Source: Cheiracanthium punctorium (Eukaryota > Arthropoda > Arachnida > Araneae > Cheiracanthiidae). From it: a stretch of DNA of 64,000 bases. Below the pieces are notes generated by a model, which worked only from the letters and a program-made list of their open reading frames with translations, was not told the origin of the DNA and did no database searches. The position numbers and the translations under genes were made by a program. Below are positions 10,632 to 22,152 of the stretch, in pieces (the first letter of the stretch is position 1; the number at the start of each line of letters is the position of its first letter). The stretch spans positions 62,001 through 126,000 of the forward strand of contig JAWZYV010017494.1 of NCBI GenBank assembly GCA_038373885.1. The letters are read 5' to 3'.

Positions 10632-11852
10632 GAATGCAAGCATAGGTTGTATGAAACTGGTATTTGCAATATGATACTGGTAAGTACAATATTCTAGGCA
10701 ATCATAACATCAGGATTCCCTATTAGTATTTCGCAGAGGAAAAAAAAATGCTTTATACTACTTAACAAAAATTTTTCACTTGAGTTAGAAGGCATAGCAC
10801 CCATTATTAATTATATTTTTAATTGGCATTTTTGACTGATCTCAACAATCAGACATAAGTTAAAATAAATTTTTAACGAAAGTGTTGCCTTTTTAATTAA
10901 CTGTTTTCCAAAACAGTGAAGTAATTTTCCCTGTCTTTCTCAGCGCGTTTAGAATTGAAAATTTAATATGCCCAGCTTAATTTAATTATTTACTTTCGAA
11001 AATATCCGAAAAATCACTTCTCATTCGTCAGGATTCGTATTTGGCTTTTAATTCGGAAATACTCCCTTATCTTACGTTATTTCTTGAAAAATCCTTTATG
11101 AACAAATAAACTTATCTTGAATTTAGTGCAGTGCCTTTAGTTTAATTTAGTTCATTCAAATTACTATTTGAAAGGCTAGTATTCTGATAAATCGATGCTG
11201 TCGTTCTGTCTCGCCAGTTGTGTTTTAAGTAATATTTTATTTACAGAACATCAGCATAAACGGCAGGGGGACGCAAAACTGTCCTTCGCCCTTTTGCACA
11301 AGTCTATATAAATCTCCCTTTGCTGACAAATCTGAAGTACATTAATTGAAATTGCAGACACTTGTTATTTAAGTATTATTAGTCTTGTAGTGTAATCATT
11401 ACTATTTAAAATTAATCAGAAAATCTACCGTTTAAACAGGGTTTGGTTTATCAAAACGCTTTTTAATGCTCGTTTAATGTTAGTACCATTGACATGTCGT
11501 CATTTACAGTTAGTTACTATCTAGTACAGTTTTCATATTACTAGTGACTAGTCTATTCTTTATTACTAATGAAATATAAAAATCCTAATACATACCCCTT
11601 TGAAGTCTGATATTGGGTAATGAAAGTTAAACAATAAGACTTTCTTGTCAGACCCCCCCCCCTCCCCCCCGAAAAAAAAAGGCTTGATTTTAATAGATTT
11701 CCAATTTATCATGTATGACCCAACCAATACTTTTCTGTGTTTAATGCCTGTGAAGTCAGGAAAATATCGCACAGTACTGTAGTCATAAGATTTTTTTATG
11801 CTTTATAACAGGATATTTGCTTGTCAGGAAAATGCAATTTACGTCTCCAGAT
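10632..11852. other. Gene-free AT-rich stretch
   Basis: No gene or element ends are recognised. A C-rich run followed by A's lies near 11,652-11,680. Confidence 0.5.
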
Positions 11853-12120
11853 TTGTTGTTGTTTAGGTAGCCTTACCATGGCGCAGTGGTTATATGCCAC
11901 TGGAAATGGTAGACGGGCGAAGTGTGAAGGTTCGGGTCCCATCGCGAGTCTGTCGACCTAACCGTTCGGAGTTTTCCGTGGTTTTCTCCGAAACTTGGCG
12001 TAAATACAGGTTAGGAGGCCTCAAAAAGACCCCCCACGGTGGGCACCCCACCCTTAGGCCTAGATCCTTCGTGCAGATAATTGGCCTTAATCCCACAACA
12101 ACAACATTGTTGTTGTTTAG
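11853..12120 (+). mobile_element. SINE family B, full copy with 14-bp target duplication
   Basis: A 240-bp retroposon (11,867-12,106) flanked by TTGTTGTTGTTTAG at 11,853-11,866 and 12,107-12,120. The head has an A-box-like TGGCGCAGTGGTTATATGCC and a B-box-like GGTTCGGGTCC. The body includes CCTAACCGTTCGGAGTTTTC, CGTGGTTTTCTCCGAAACTT and GATAATTGGCCTTAATCCC. The tail is a CAA repeat, not pure A. Diverged copies of the family lie at 12,478, 28,571 and 63,191. Confidence 0.85.
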
Positions 12121-12477
12121 AGCTGCAAGCGCCTTTTCTGAAGTTTTCCTGCTACAATTGAGATTCTCGTCGAAAAGCGGAAGACTTCTGAATATTGAAA
12201 CCACTCGAAAACTACTGCAATTGCAAAGAAGGTCTACGCTGAAAGTTTCAAAACTTTTGTAGATTCACACTATGACAAATACATTTGAAAAAAAGAAATT
12301 GCGCAAGCTACTTAGTTCAGGCAATTTTAACTTCATAAAAAACAAATTAGGGTAAAAGCAAACATAATCAGGAGAAATTCATATCATAAAATTTAGGTTG
12401 GATGTCTTTAGTTTTTAAAGATATTATTTTCTATTGCAGCAGAAACTTGACTAGAAGTTAAAGAACGCAATGAGGTC

Positions 12478-12660
12478 GATCAATGGCCGAGTAGATGAGA
12501 CACTGGATGTTGATAGATAGTTAAAACGTGCAGGTACTAAGTTTTGGCCTACCGCGTGACTATCGATCTAATGGTCTGGAGTTCTCTACATGTTACATGA
12601 ATACGTTTCAGAACCTCTTATAAAGTCCTTCGCCTTAACCAACACAACAAATCAAAGAAC
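12478..12660 (+). repeat. SINE family B, degenerate copy
   Basis: Landmarks of the family appear in order but weakly: a head with ATGGCCGAGTAGATGAGACA, a TCTGGAGTTCTC block, a spaced ATACGTTTCAGAACCTCTTA block and AAGTCCTTCGCCTTAACC near the end. No duplication could be found. It is the oldest-looking copy. Confidence 0.4.
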
Positions 12661-15507
12661 GGAATGTTACGTCAGTATAATGCGAGAATGAAACATTAAG
12701 TATTATAAATATAATTTAAAAGGAACTTATTGTAAATGTTCTTCTGGTTAAATTTTGCATTCCACTTGAAAATGAAGATTGACCTTTTGAAAAATTTTAA
12801 AGCACGAGTTAAATTTTAGTTGTGAAATTTAATTTTCTGACCAGGTTCAATATTTTGAATATGCTAGATGTTCCAAAAGTTTACTACAGAGAAAATTTAT
12901 TTCAAATGTCCTGTTTGGAAAATTGTATTCTGAAAAAAAAACTGGTTTTTTGAAATGTAGTTAGCGGATTTCATTTTTATAATTGATTTTGATTACTGAA
13001 TACTTCGCTTCAGTTGCATTTATTTCTTGCAATTTGCTGAAAATATTCTTGTGAATCTTACTGAATCTTGAAATTAAAAATATTTACCTTTGTAAATTAA
13101 CCTTTTTAAAATTATGCCAAATTGTTTTATAAAGTGCCAGGCATAAATATCCCCTACGAAGCATAGTGATGAATATTAAATGCTTCCCGTCTCTTGATAA
13201 TAATATTTTTTAAACTCAAAAAACTCTTCAAGATAAATTACAAAATTAATCTACAAATAGAAAGTGATTATTCTTCCAGTATTAATTTTCCTGTCAGATT
13301 TTAAATATTTATCATTAAATAAATTTCATAAAATTTCAAACAATTTTACTTAACTTAATCTTCAGGATTAACTTCGTAATGAGATTTGAAGGGAAAAAGT
13401 GATTTTTTTAATTAAGATATTATAAACCGTATTTCTGTTTGTAGCTTTTCAGGCTTAATTTTCAGCTCAGATATAGAATATTGAACATTGATTAGATTCT
13501 GTGTTAACCAAATAACAGTTCACTCAAGATGTTCTCTAGAAATAAACTTACACTGAACCTAGAAGTAAATAAAATAAGCCCTTTACTATCGTTTATTAAA
13601 TTTCGAATAAGCATCCAGAATTAATTTCTAGATTAGATGTCGAATATTAAAACTATTTTCCAGTTCGCAAGTTCGAATTCACCTTATTTAATCTAAATGA
13701 TCCTGAGGACAAAAATTTTGTACTGTACTCATAAAAATAGGAAACACATATTTTATTGACAAGTAATCAGCACAAACTGCATCTTAGCAAGTCATTTCCT
13801 GAACCGTCTATCTCGCTTCTCCTATTAATAGGAACTGCATTATCACAGAAAATCCCATTCCGCAGACATTTTCTCAGGAACGTGCTTTATCTCCCAGCCT
13901 TTGAATCGCTAAATTTGGCATCTTCTGTTAACTTTGTAGCTTAGAATTGTCCTTAGATTGGCGATAAATCTTCATTTGTGTGTCAATGAAAATTAGGTAT
14001 TTTTTGTTGGTAATTTCCTCGGTTCTCGTTTCTTTGACAGAAATAATAGTGGATATGTTTTATGGCAAAGATGTTTGTCTAAATTTTTAATAAAATGACT
14101 TCGCAATAAATCAGGAATAATAGTATCTGTAAATAGTTAGAGGAGGACCAAATACTTATCTATATTTTATGAACTTCATAGAAAAATATTCTTAAATCAG
14201 TGCTTTTCATTTACTCCCCACACCACCCCTCTTTTCCTCTTTCCAATCTCATTCCTCCTTTATTCTTTTCTTATGTACAAGTCTGCAAGTGTTTGTGTAC
14301 GCAAGGCGATGAGCCAAACACTCAAGGATTTTTTTGTGTGTGCTTTGTATGCAGATTAAACAGACTAGCATAAAATTATTTAAAAATAGATACAGGTAAT
14401 ACCTGAAAACTGGCTGTAAACAGGACAATTCAAGTTGTCGAGTTTCAGAGAATGTTTCAATGGGATCCCATATTTTTGGGAAAAAATTCATAAAAGTTTA
14501 ATAACTCCCAATGCTTCAATCATAGGGTAAATTATAATGGAGCTTGTAAAGAAAAATATTCTGAGTTTGTCTAAGCTTTAACACATCTCACTAAGCTGAT
14601 ACTGTTTTTGGGGGTCAGGCTACACACTTTGTCCAGTAATAACTTTGTTGAAGGTTTTTGCTGCTTTTACATCCCTATCATAATCATTTTCTTTTTCAAA
14701 TGACACCAATTTTACAGTCAAGCTTAATTTGACTTTAAAAAAAAAGTATTATCTAAAAATGAAGATGGAATTTTTGCTCCGAGTTGAGATGCCAAAGAAT
14801 GTATAGGAAAGCTCTATAGAAAGTGTTCCTGTACAGCAAAAACATTTATTTCAGAAATTTAATTTTTTTTTCAATTGTTAATCGTATTAGTATAAATTGT
14901 GTTAGTAAAAAAACACAAACATCAGATTTTTTTTAATGCTATATAAATAAGAAAATTGGGAGTATTGAGGTCATAGTTTACAAAAGTCAATTTGCAGTAT
15001 AGCTTTCATTTACTCTCTACAGAATTACTTTCAAATTTAAATAACTGTAACTATTATTCTCAGTTTTGTTAATTTTCCTTCTTTCAATTAAATTAAGGTT
15101 TTAAATCAAAATTTAAAAAATGTAAGATGGCTAAGTTGTATAAAATACGTATGTATACAAAATGTCCCGCACGTTACTAAAATATAGTATTCTCTGTAAG
15201 TAATTAAAATGCAACAAAAGTGATAGTATTAAATACTTTAAGTTAGCCAGTTATGAGAAGATTATAAAAGAAATTTTAAGCATAAATACTAATTTATTGA
15301 GGCCGTAGTCTCAAATATGGAGTACATTAGGAGTGTGACTGCATCTGCATAATGTGAAGTTTTGATTTTATTTGAATCATCCAAAATAATTATTTTGAAA
15401 AAAATCCCATTGTTTTCCCTCAGATGACAGTGGCAACATCCTTCACATTTCATTACTCTTACTGTAATTAATAAAGTGAATTTGAAATAACCAAGCGGCA
15501 AACAATC
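12661..15507. other. Long gene-free AT-rich stretch
   Basis: Nearly 3 kb without a credible gene. Several short open frames (up to 80 codons) are of the length expected by chance and show no recognisable motif. No transposon ends are seen. Confidence 0.5.
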
Positions 15508-16095
15508 TTAGCAAATTTTACTTTAGCTGAAAATCCATTGAGTGTTGTACCAAAAATTGATGGTATACAAAGAATGGATGTGAAGCATTTAGAGCACATA
15601 GAAAATTAAATTAATTTATGACATGTACAAGAAAATAAACCAAATATTGTAATTAAAAAGTACTATCTCTTGCCTAATTTGAAATTTGTAACATAATACA
15701 CAGACATTGGACAAAAGATGACGTATAAGTCTGTTCTGTGGTAAAAGCAGTAAAGTGTTGCAAATGGACAAATCATAATTCTAACAAATTCAGTGAAGTT
15801 AAGAAACTCAATCCTCCAGAAGTAGCAGGATCTTGTGGGCAGTTCACATGTCAGGACATTCTAGATGATAAAAAGTAGGCATTTTGATTTAATTTATTTA
15901 TTTACTTATTTTAGTTTCTATTTTTAGATGGAACTTAGCAAATTTTACTTTAGCTGAAAATCCATAGAGTGTTGTGGTCAAAAATTGATGTCATATAAAG
16001 AATGGATGTGACACATATCAAGTACGTAAAAAATTAAATTAATTTGCATCATGAACAAGAAAATAAGAAGCCAAATATTGTAATTAAAACTTATT
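15508..16095. repeat. Direct repeat of ~155 bp, two units ~426 bp apart
   Basis: Unit 1 (15,508-15,660) and unit 2 (15,934-16,092) both start TTAGCAAATTTTACTTTAGC. Both continue through TGAAAATCCAT, AAAGAATGGATGTGA, AAATTAAATTAATTT and CCAAATATTGTAATTAAAA, with scattered substitutions and small gaps. Between them is unrelated AT-rich DNA. The function is unknown; it could be a local duplication or the two ends of an unrecognised element. Confidence 0.7.
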
Positions 16096-17390
16096 GTTTA
16101 TTGCAAGAATGTTTTTCAGTACAAGAACATTTTTTAAATACTTAATTTCATTAATTTTTTGCACATGTGGAAGTGTAAAGTTCTTAACTATTTTTTTTAT
16201 AAACTTCAAAATAAGTGTGTATGTTCATTATTGTAATATGTAAAAATATTTAAATAAGTTTAAAGTTTTTTAATCTATTCAAGAATGTGTAAGAAAATCA
16301 CTTATTGAAAATATTTTGCATAATTTCAGAGCAACAGCTTTAGTAATTTACTTGAACTAAATGAAGTAAATTAAGTGTTTAAACTAAAAGCTAAATTTTT
16401 AAAACCAGTTACTTAGATATCACACACGTTACAACTACTTTTTTCAATTTCCAACCCAAAAATATAAATGTATTTTAAGATAGATAGAAATATAACACAA
16501 ATAATTATACTATACTGCAACCATTTCAAAATAAAAGAATTGCAGTTTTTTTTTCACAATTCACAGGAAAAAAAAACCCATAACGTTCAATTTGATAACT
16601 AATTTTAAATTTAAGTAGTCATACATATTACAATTACTATAACATTAATAATTAATTATAAAATGTTTTAAGAGTATTATATAGTGCATGTAACTGTTTT
16701 ATAAAAGAATGTAAAATAAAGTAATATTAATTGATACTTGAATTTTTTAATGCTGAGCTAATGAAAATGAAAAGATAAAACATACAAATATCACACTCGT
16801 TATGGTGGAATCGTCCTTTATCGTTTTAGAATGCTTTGTCTGCAAACGTTTCTGTAGTGAACAAGTGATTTTGACAGTGGTAGGTTTTGATTTGTGGCTA
16901 AAGTCGTAGTGGAGCGCTGGACTGTGATTTGTATCTAATTCCTTCTTTTCCTAAATGTCTTAATAACAACTAATCTCTGAAAAAATTCATTTTGAAAGAA
17001 TAACTTGCCTTTGCAATAAAAGACATTCTATAAAAATTTAACAAAACTGCATCTTTTTTTATAATCTTTCATGGGAAATTGATGTTTTAATTTTTTTTAT
17101 GAAATTTTGAAATCGAATCCGAATTAAGTATTCTGTATCTAACAGTTTTTTCGTCTTCAAATTCAGTTTTGTACTTAGTCTTGTCCAGGCCAAACGAAAA
17201 ATATATTAAAGTATTTTTTTAAATTTATAATCAATATTTATGAAAAAGCATGGTTAAACGCTCCCAACTCTATCTTAGTCCCATATCAAAACCTACAAAT
17301 TATTTATTCACTGCAGAAAAAATCGATTAAGAAGTTGCCTACAAATCACTGTAAAATGATAAAACCTTTTTTGCTACCTGGGTCTGGTCA
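16096..17390. other. Gene-free AT-rich stretch
   Basis: Nothing is supported beyond low-complexity A/T runs. Confidence 0.5.
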
Positions 17391-17557
17391 AAATGGGTTG
17401 TACAGGCATTTATATGAACATGCATGCATACGTACGATGAAATGCAGGACATTCTAAATAAGTAAATATCGAGGTAATCAAAATCTTTTTTTTTTTTTTG
17501 GTCAAAATCTGGCTACCAAAATTTCCCATAACTTCCCTACACTTCGTACAAGGAAAT
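17391..17557 (-). repeat. Dispersed repeat with CTTCCTTGTACGAAGT terminus, minus copy
   Basis: Read inverted, it begins TTTCCTTGTACGAAGTGTAG, continues through GCCAGATTTTGACC and CATCGTACGTATGCATGCAT, and ends near AACCCATTTTGACC. The same order occurs on the plus strand from 18,823. The tip is itself a small palindrome. I take it as the end of a dispersed transposon family that I cannot name. Confidence 0.55.
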
Positions 17558-17639
17558 AAAGATTTATACATGTCTCAAATTAACTGTGATTCATATTTTA
17601 ATACACTTCTCTCCTCTAAAAGAATATCTCACTGGCTCT

Positions 17640-18060
17640 CTAACCTTGCTCGCGTATAAAACAACAGCTCTCGTTCGCCCTCTAATTCTTTAATTCATGC
17701 CTCCCCATTTTTCTCTTCCGTGTTCCTTCCCCAAAACACCATCCCATTCGCAGCAGCAGCACACTCGGTCGATGGCGGGAGAAAATCGTAATCCCAAAAT
17801 AGAAACGCGCCCCTCCCGGTTCCCGGCTCGCAGCGAAGAGCAAAAGTTGGGGCTCTTTTGCAGAGAGAGAGAGAGGAAATTCGAGGAAGATTTTTCTTTC
17901 CTTTCATTTAGGAATGTTCACGGAAGAGAGAGAGAGGAGAATGTCTTTTGCAAATACTGCAGGCTTTTCCGAAAAATAAGTCTTTCTCCGAGATAGAAAA
18001 AAGACGGGTGGGGTAGGGAAAAGGCGATGTATATGTATTTTTTTATTTTCTTGAGGAGTA
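17640..18060 (+). promoter_or_regulatory. GC-rich patch with TATA motif and GAGA runs
   Basis: The motif CGCGTATAAAACAACAGC lies near 17,650-17,668. It is followed by a GC- and CpG-richer block up to about 17,850 containing CGCAGCAGCAGCACACTCGG. Runs of GAGAGAGA occur near 17,863, 17,926 and 18,091. Two overlapping open frames of 99 and 70 codons, one on each strand, span this block. Composition and motif layout differ sharply from the AT-rich surroundings. It could be a promoter and first exon or an unrecognised repeat; there is no downstream exon to decide. Confidence 0.3.
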
Positions 18061-18120
18061 AGTGAAGCTCATATTGGATTCCCACTACAAGAGAGAGAAG
18101 GGGTTGGGGGCACGAGATTT

Positions 18121-18637
18121 TTAACCCTTTAACACGCAGTGTTCCCGCTCTGGGAACACCAAACTCTGGCGTTTTGACTGTTGCCAGTCACGAAGAATAG
18201 ATCTGATTTCTATAAAAATAGTTGCGGCTGACATAGCTCCATGAGAATCCTTTACTTTTTAGCACGTCATTTCCCGTAAAAAAAACTGTCACGATTATAT
18301 TTACCAGCGATGACATCTGCTGAAAAATGGAAGAATGCGAGAACAACTGGATAGATTGCCCAATGCATGGGCAGCCGTTGCCATCGCTCGACTTAACTAC
18401 CAGCAAGATGGCGTACGATCGAAACGTTCATCGCGTGCCACAGATCTAGAGACCCTTTTATGACGCAGCTGGCTGTGTGCTGGCACAGCCAGCTGTCGTC
18501 AAAAAAAGGGGTCTCTAGATCTGTGGCACGCGATGAATGTTTCGATCGTCCGCCATCTTGCTGGTAGTTAATTCGAGCGATGGCAACAGTTGCCTTTTTT
18601 TTCAGCATTGGGAATGGGTTGCGCCTCAAAGGGTTAA
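18121..18637 (+). mobile_element. Palindromic piggyBac-type MITE, copy 2
   Basis: A 517-bp copy including TTAA at both ends (18,121-18,124 and 18,634-18,637). The tips are CCCTTTAACACGCAGTG and, inverted, CCCTTTGAGGCGCAACC, so only the first six bases form the inverted repeat. The long hairpin (about 18,358-18,612) has an additional inner hairpin at its apex, CAGCTGGCTGTG / CACAGCCAGCTG, that copy 1 lacks and copy 3 shares. The left half carries a small palindrome GTTCCCGCTCTGGGAAC. This is the most complete of the three copies. Confidence 0.88.
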
Positions 18638-18822
18638 CGAGAAATGCACCAAGTACACACGGCCAATTTGCCGCGGTACCCGGGCAAATTTTGACCGAAC
18701 TTCATGTGAAGTGAATTTTTTAGGATTTCGGTCATGCCTGGTCCGAATAATGCATGCATGTTTGAATCTGTAAGTTTTTACAAAAAATGTGGTGTGTTGT
18801 TCTTCAAGGCAAGTATATTTTT

Positions 18823-19020
18823 ACTTCCTTGTACGAAGTATAAGGAAGTTATAGGATGCGAAAAATTTCAATAGCCATATTTTGACGAAAAATCTGATTT
18901 TGACTACATCTAAATTTATTTTTTTAATATTTTTCTACATCTCATCGTACGCATGCATGCAAGCCGTATAAATGCATGTACATCCCATTTTGACCGACCG
19001 CGAGTCCATTCGACTGTACA
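18823..19020 (+). repeat. Dispersed repeat with CTTCCTTGTACGAAGT terminus, plus copy
   Basis: Starts ACTTCCTTGTACGAAGTATA and shares landmarks with the inverted copy at 17,391-17,557, including CATCGTACGCATGCATGCA and CCCATTTTGACC. The element may continue rightwards into the ~284-bp tandem repeat at 19,441. Confidence 0.55.
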
Positions 19021-19440
19021 GTTTATCCACAGGGCCGCCAAACCGATTTTCTATACATTAGGCTGTATCGGCAGAAATTCATTAAAGGGTATGTTAGAGG
19101 TATTAGGCTATTTCAAACGACACAGAAGTGATATATGCTGTTGAGGGTTACAAAATGAATTTCTCTCGAAAATAGTGTCTTTATCATTTATAGTTCTGCT
19201 ACAGGAACACTCAATAGATGTTCCTGTAGAAGAATGCAGCATTCACCGTAATGTGTTGGAAATGGCAGGTTCATAGACATTCATGCATTTCAAGCACGAT
19301 ACCGTCCTACCGCGTAGTTAGGTAATGATCTGACAACGGTCATGTGCCTCCCTCAAAAATTACGCCAAAAGTCGCCAAGCTTAGCGATTTTGGTGTACGT
19401 GCGTCCGCGTGTGTGTATGTATTTCATTCTCATATCTCAT

Positions 19441-19990
19441 AAATTATTAGTTGTAGAATGTTAAAATTCCATATATAAGATTGTTATAACATTTAGTTGT
19501 GCATCTCGATTTTTTGTTGCAATCTACTCGAGAGTTTATTTACAGGACCCCGAAAGAATTTCAATACCCTAATGTCTGTGGACACCTTCAATATATTACG
19601 TCTTAGTCAGTCATTGTTTCGTTCATGCCGAAAATCTTGCCATTTTCCATCGACCTTGGCGAGATTTGCCGAAATATCGCTAAATTTGGAGCCAAAAATA
19701 ATTTTGTATTTCGCATAACTCTAAAACTTTCAACCGTAGAATGTTGAGACATTGTATTTAGATTGTACTGTAACATACAATTGTGCAACTCTTTTTTGAT
19801 GCAATCTACTGGATAATTTATTTACAGGGTCAACCAAAAGACTTTAAATACATTAAGATATATGGATACATTCAATTCATTGAATGTCTGTGGTCAGTTA
19901 CTACTTTGGTTATTCCCAAAATTTCGCAAACTATCTCAAGATTGTCGGCATTTGGTGAAATATCGCCAAATTAAGTGTCAAAAACAAATC
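19441..19990. repeat. Two-unit tandem repeat, period ~284 bp
   Basis: Landmarks recur at a constant offset: GTAGAATGTT at about 19,453 and 19,736, TTGTGCA at 19,497 and 19,781, GCAATCTACT at about 19,519 and 19,802, and GAAATATCGC at about 19,671 and 19,957. Units are diverged but collinear. Reading frames across them are not conserved, so this is not a coding repeat. Confidence 0.7.
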
Positions 19991-19995
19991 TTAGG

Positions 19996-20185
19996 TGTTG
20001 CTCTCGTAACCGGAAGGTTGCGGGTTCGAAACCAACGAACCACTAAAGACCACTGTGTACACGCGGTGTACGTGTACGTTAAATCCGTGGGCCCGAAAGC
20101 ACTCTCGGCGTTCTCTAACAGTTTCCGAGAGGTGCCAATAATCAGAAGTCCTTCCACCTTCTGATGAGGTTCCAAATTGTGTCGT
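19996..20185 (+). mobile_element. SINE family C
   Basis: A tRNA-derived head lacks a clear A box but has a strong B box GGGTTCGAAACC near 20,021-20,032, preceded by CTCGTAACCGGAAGGTTGC. The body, with CACGCGGTGTACGTGTACGT, CACTCTCGGCGTTCTC and TCCACCTTCTGATGAGG, differs from families A and B. The 3' end runs into an A-rich segment. No flanking duplication was found, so the copy is probably 5'-truncated. Confidence 0.6.
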
Positions 20186-20211
20186 GAGAATAAACAATTA
20201 AAATAATTATA

Positions 20212-20775
20212 TCAGGTTGTAACGAAAGTTCTCCGCCAAATCTTCTTGAGTCAGCTCATGCGGCACCCAACGATTGAACTTGTACATCAAGTTTATGGGA
20301 TGCATAGCATGACTAATGGTCATGGCATTAATGTCTAACTCTTTAGCTAGCTCTCAAGAGGTTAAATACTGATCTTCTTCTCGCAGGTGGCCCTCATCAA
20401 CATCAGCAGGCCGGCCAGAACGCTCAGCTCCTTGAATGTCATAGGCCCGGTTTTTGAACTTTCAGTACCAAACCTTTACAGTGCCATATGATACAACAGT
20501 AAAATGTAAATTACACACAAAATTCTTTGACATTATGTAGCTGATTTTTTGCAACAGAACTGGAAGTCAATGATGGTTCTAATCCAGTAACGTGATAGTT
20601 CCATTTCAGACACCCTGTACTTAATGATAACTATATTTTTAACAACACAGTGTTCGAAAGCCAGTCCCTTTCTTTCAAAAGGCAAAAATTGTTTGACAAA
20701 ATAGGAGCAAACACACCAACGTGAACTGTTTGCAGACGATATTTGTAGTGGCGGGAAACTTTCGTTACAACCTAA
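20212..20775 (-). mobile_element. Internally deleted mariner, 564 bp
   Basis: The ends read TCAGGTTGTAACGAAAGTT and, inverted, TTAGGTTGTAACGAAAGTTT, flanked by TA (20,210-20,211 and 20,776-20,777). Inside, the minus strand keeps only the N-terminal part of the transposase. The catalytic region is gone, so it can only move in trans. Confidence 0.85.
20226..20600 (-). pseudogene. mariner transposase, N-terminal DNA-binding remnant
   Basis: On the minus strand the sequence first reads RTIIDFQFCCKKSA, the start of the first helix-turn-helix. After a frame change it reads AERSGRPADVDE and then, past one in-frame stop, ELAKELDINAMTISHAMH and FNRWVPHELTQ. These are the second helix-turn-helix and the WVPHEL motif of mariner transposases. 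Coding stops at the left terminal repeat. No catalytic aspartate remains. Confidence 0.8.
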
Positions 20776-20777
20776 TA

Positions 20778-21157
20778 CATTCGGGAAGTAGCGAAATACG
20801 AACAGAAAACCAAAGTGAGGGAAATTGGGAACAGAAAAAAAATGAGTTGGAATGCTTGATTTTGAAAAGATTAAATTAAGAGATTAATTAATTAAATTAT
20901 TAAATTAAGTTAAGAGATTAAATTAAGAGATTTAATTAATAAGAAGAAAGTAAATGATAATTAATATTAAATATGTGATCTACATCACAGAGCCTCCCTC
21001 CAGCTGTTAAAAATATCATAATGATCATTTTTAAAATATTCCGAAACTTTTTGTTTTATTTCTTCAATGAAGTGTAATTCTGAAATGAGCCTCCCTAGAA
21101 GTTCACGAAATTCATTATCATTAGGTGTTCCATTGAAATCCTGGAAATTAAATATAA
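20778..21157. other. Gene-free stretch with simple TTAA-rich repeat
   Basis: A low-complexity block at about 20,862-20,945 repeats GAGATTAAATTAA-like units. Nothing else is recognised. Confidence 0.55.
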
Positions 21158-21430
21158 TACTGTAGACACCGGTTATAACGTACTCTCACGGGACCTAAAA
21201 AAGTAGTACGTTATAGCCGAAATACGTTATAAGCAGTACCGCCGGTAAGATTCAATATTAAACAAAAAAAAAAAAAAAAAAGGAAGTGAGTTGGTTCACA
21301 AATTCATCATAACATGTGTTTTAAACAGGTCTGATTTTTTTTAAATTTAAATTAAACAAAGAGAATTCTGTATTACTACAATTATTATTAAGATAAATAA
21401 TCTGATTTTGAGATAAATAATCCTTTTGTT

Positions 21431-21583
21431 CAAGGGCGTAGCCAGGATTTTCATTAGGGGGGGGGGGCAGGACATGGAGTCTAACCGGAGAATGCCCGGT
21501 TTGTCATAATCAGACCCTATGACTAGCTCATTTTAGGGGGGGGGGCAGCTGCCCTATCCTGCCCCTCACTGGCTACGCCCATG
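21431..21583. mobile_element. hAT MITE (153 bp) nested in the Tigger-like element
   Basis: Flanked by the perfect 8-bp duplication CTTTTGTT (21,423-21,430 and 21,584-21,591). The tips are CAAGGGCGTAGCCAG and, inverted, CATGGGCGTAGCCAG. Both tips are followed inward by long G or C runs. No coding is present. Confidence 0.9.
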
Positions 21584-21610
21584 CTTTTGTTTTAAATGGG
21601 CAGATGCTAC

Positions 21611-21825
21611 TTTAAAAATACCGTTTTGGATATCCATAATAGACTTTTGTAGAATCTCTGCGGCATTCAAGAAATCGTGATAATGTTTTTGCAGCATTTA
21701 ATGCATCGGGTATGCTTGGTATAGGCTCCTCTGTTTCTTCTTTACTATCATCAGAATCATTACAGATTGGGCTTTTCAGGAGGCATTTACATTCATGAAT
21801 AACACATAAAAATCATGGTCTTGTT
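21611..21825 (-). pseudogene. Tigger/pogo transposase, C-terminal remnant
   Basis: The minus-strand frame ends at a stop at 21,611-21,613. It contains an acidic stretch NDSDDSKEETEEP followed by SIPDALNAAKTLSRFLE. This matches the acidic linker and the C-terminal helix found after the DDE domain in many pogo/Tigger transposases (sequence pattern ALxALxxLxRFxE). The DDE domain itself and the CENP-B-like DNA-binding region are absent. The assignment rests on this pattern plus the TA-flanked CAGT-type ends. Confidence 0.55.
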
Positions 21826-22152
21826 CTTAGGCAGGCGAAAAAGAAAAAAGATAGCTCCCTTCATTCATACACAATTCATCTCGCTAGAGAATCTGAAAAC
21901 TGACAACGAGCGTTTTCGAAGGTACTGAAAATTCCGAGATTAAAGAAATAAAATTCTTAAGAAAAGCAAAATTTTATTATTGGCTTTGGTATAAAAAGTA
22001 AATCATAGCCGAAGTACGTACTTTTGTGAAGTACGTTTTAACCGAAGTTAAATAACATTATAATATAGGACTTCAATCGGGACCTAGCTTTTAGGTACGT
22101 TATAACCGATAGTACGTTATATCCCAGGTCCGTTTTAACCGGTGCGTACTGT

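Larger units (their letters stand above)
21160..22151 (-). mobile_element. Tigger/pogo-like element, deleted, with nested hAT MITE
   Basis: Left tip CTGTAGACACCGGTTATAAC and inverted right tip CAGTACGCACCGGTTAAAAC, with TA on both sides (21,158-21,159 and 22,152-22,153). Subterminal blocks with ACGTTATA repeat several times at both ends. The minus strand encodes the C-terminal end of a pogo/Tigger-type transposase. Most of the gene is missing. A hAT MITE sits inside at 21,431-21,583, and the element itself inserted into a mariner remnant whose coding resumes at 22,153. Confidence 0.75.

Noticed and set aside
17697..17996. 99-codon open frame as a host exon
   Set aside because: An overlapping opposite-strand frame of similar size exists, the content is low-complexity (basic and acidic runs), and no splice-linked neighbour or known domain was seen. 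Kept only as part of the GC-rich patch.
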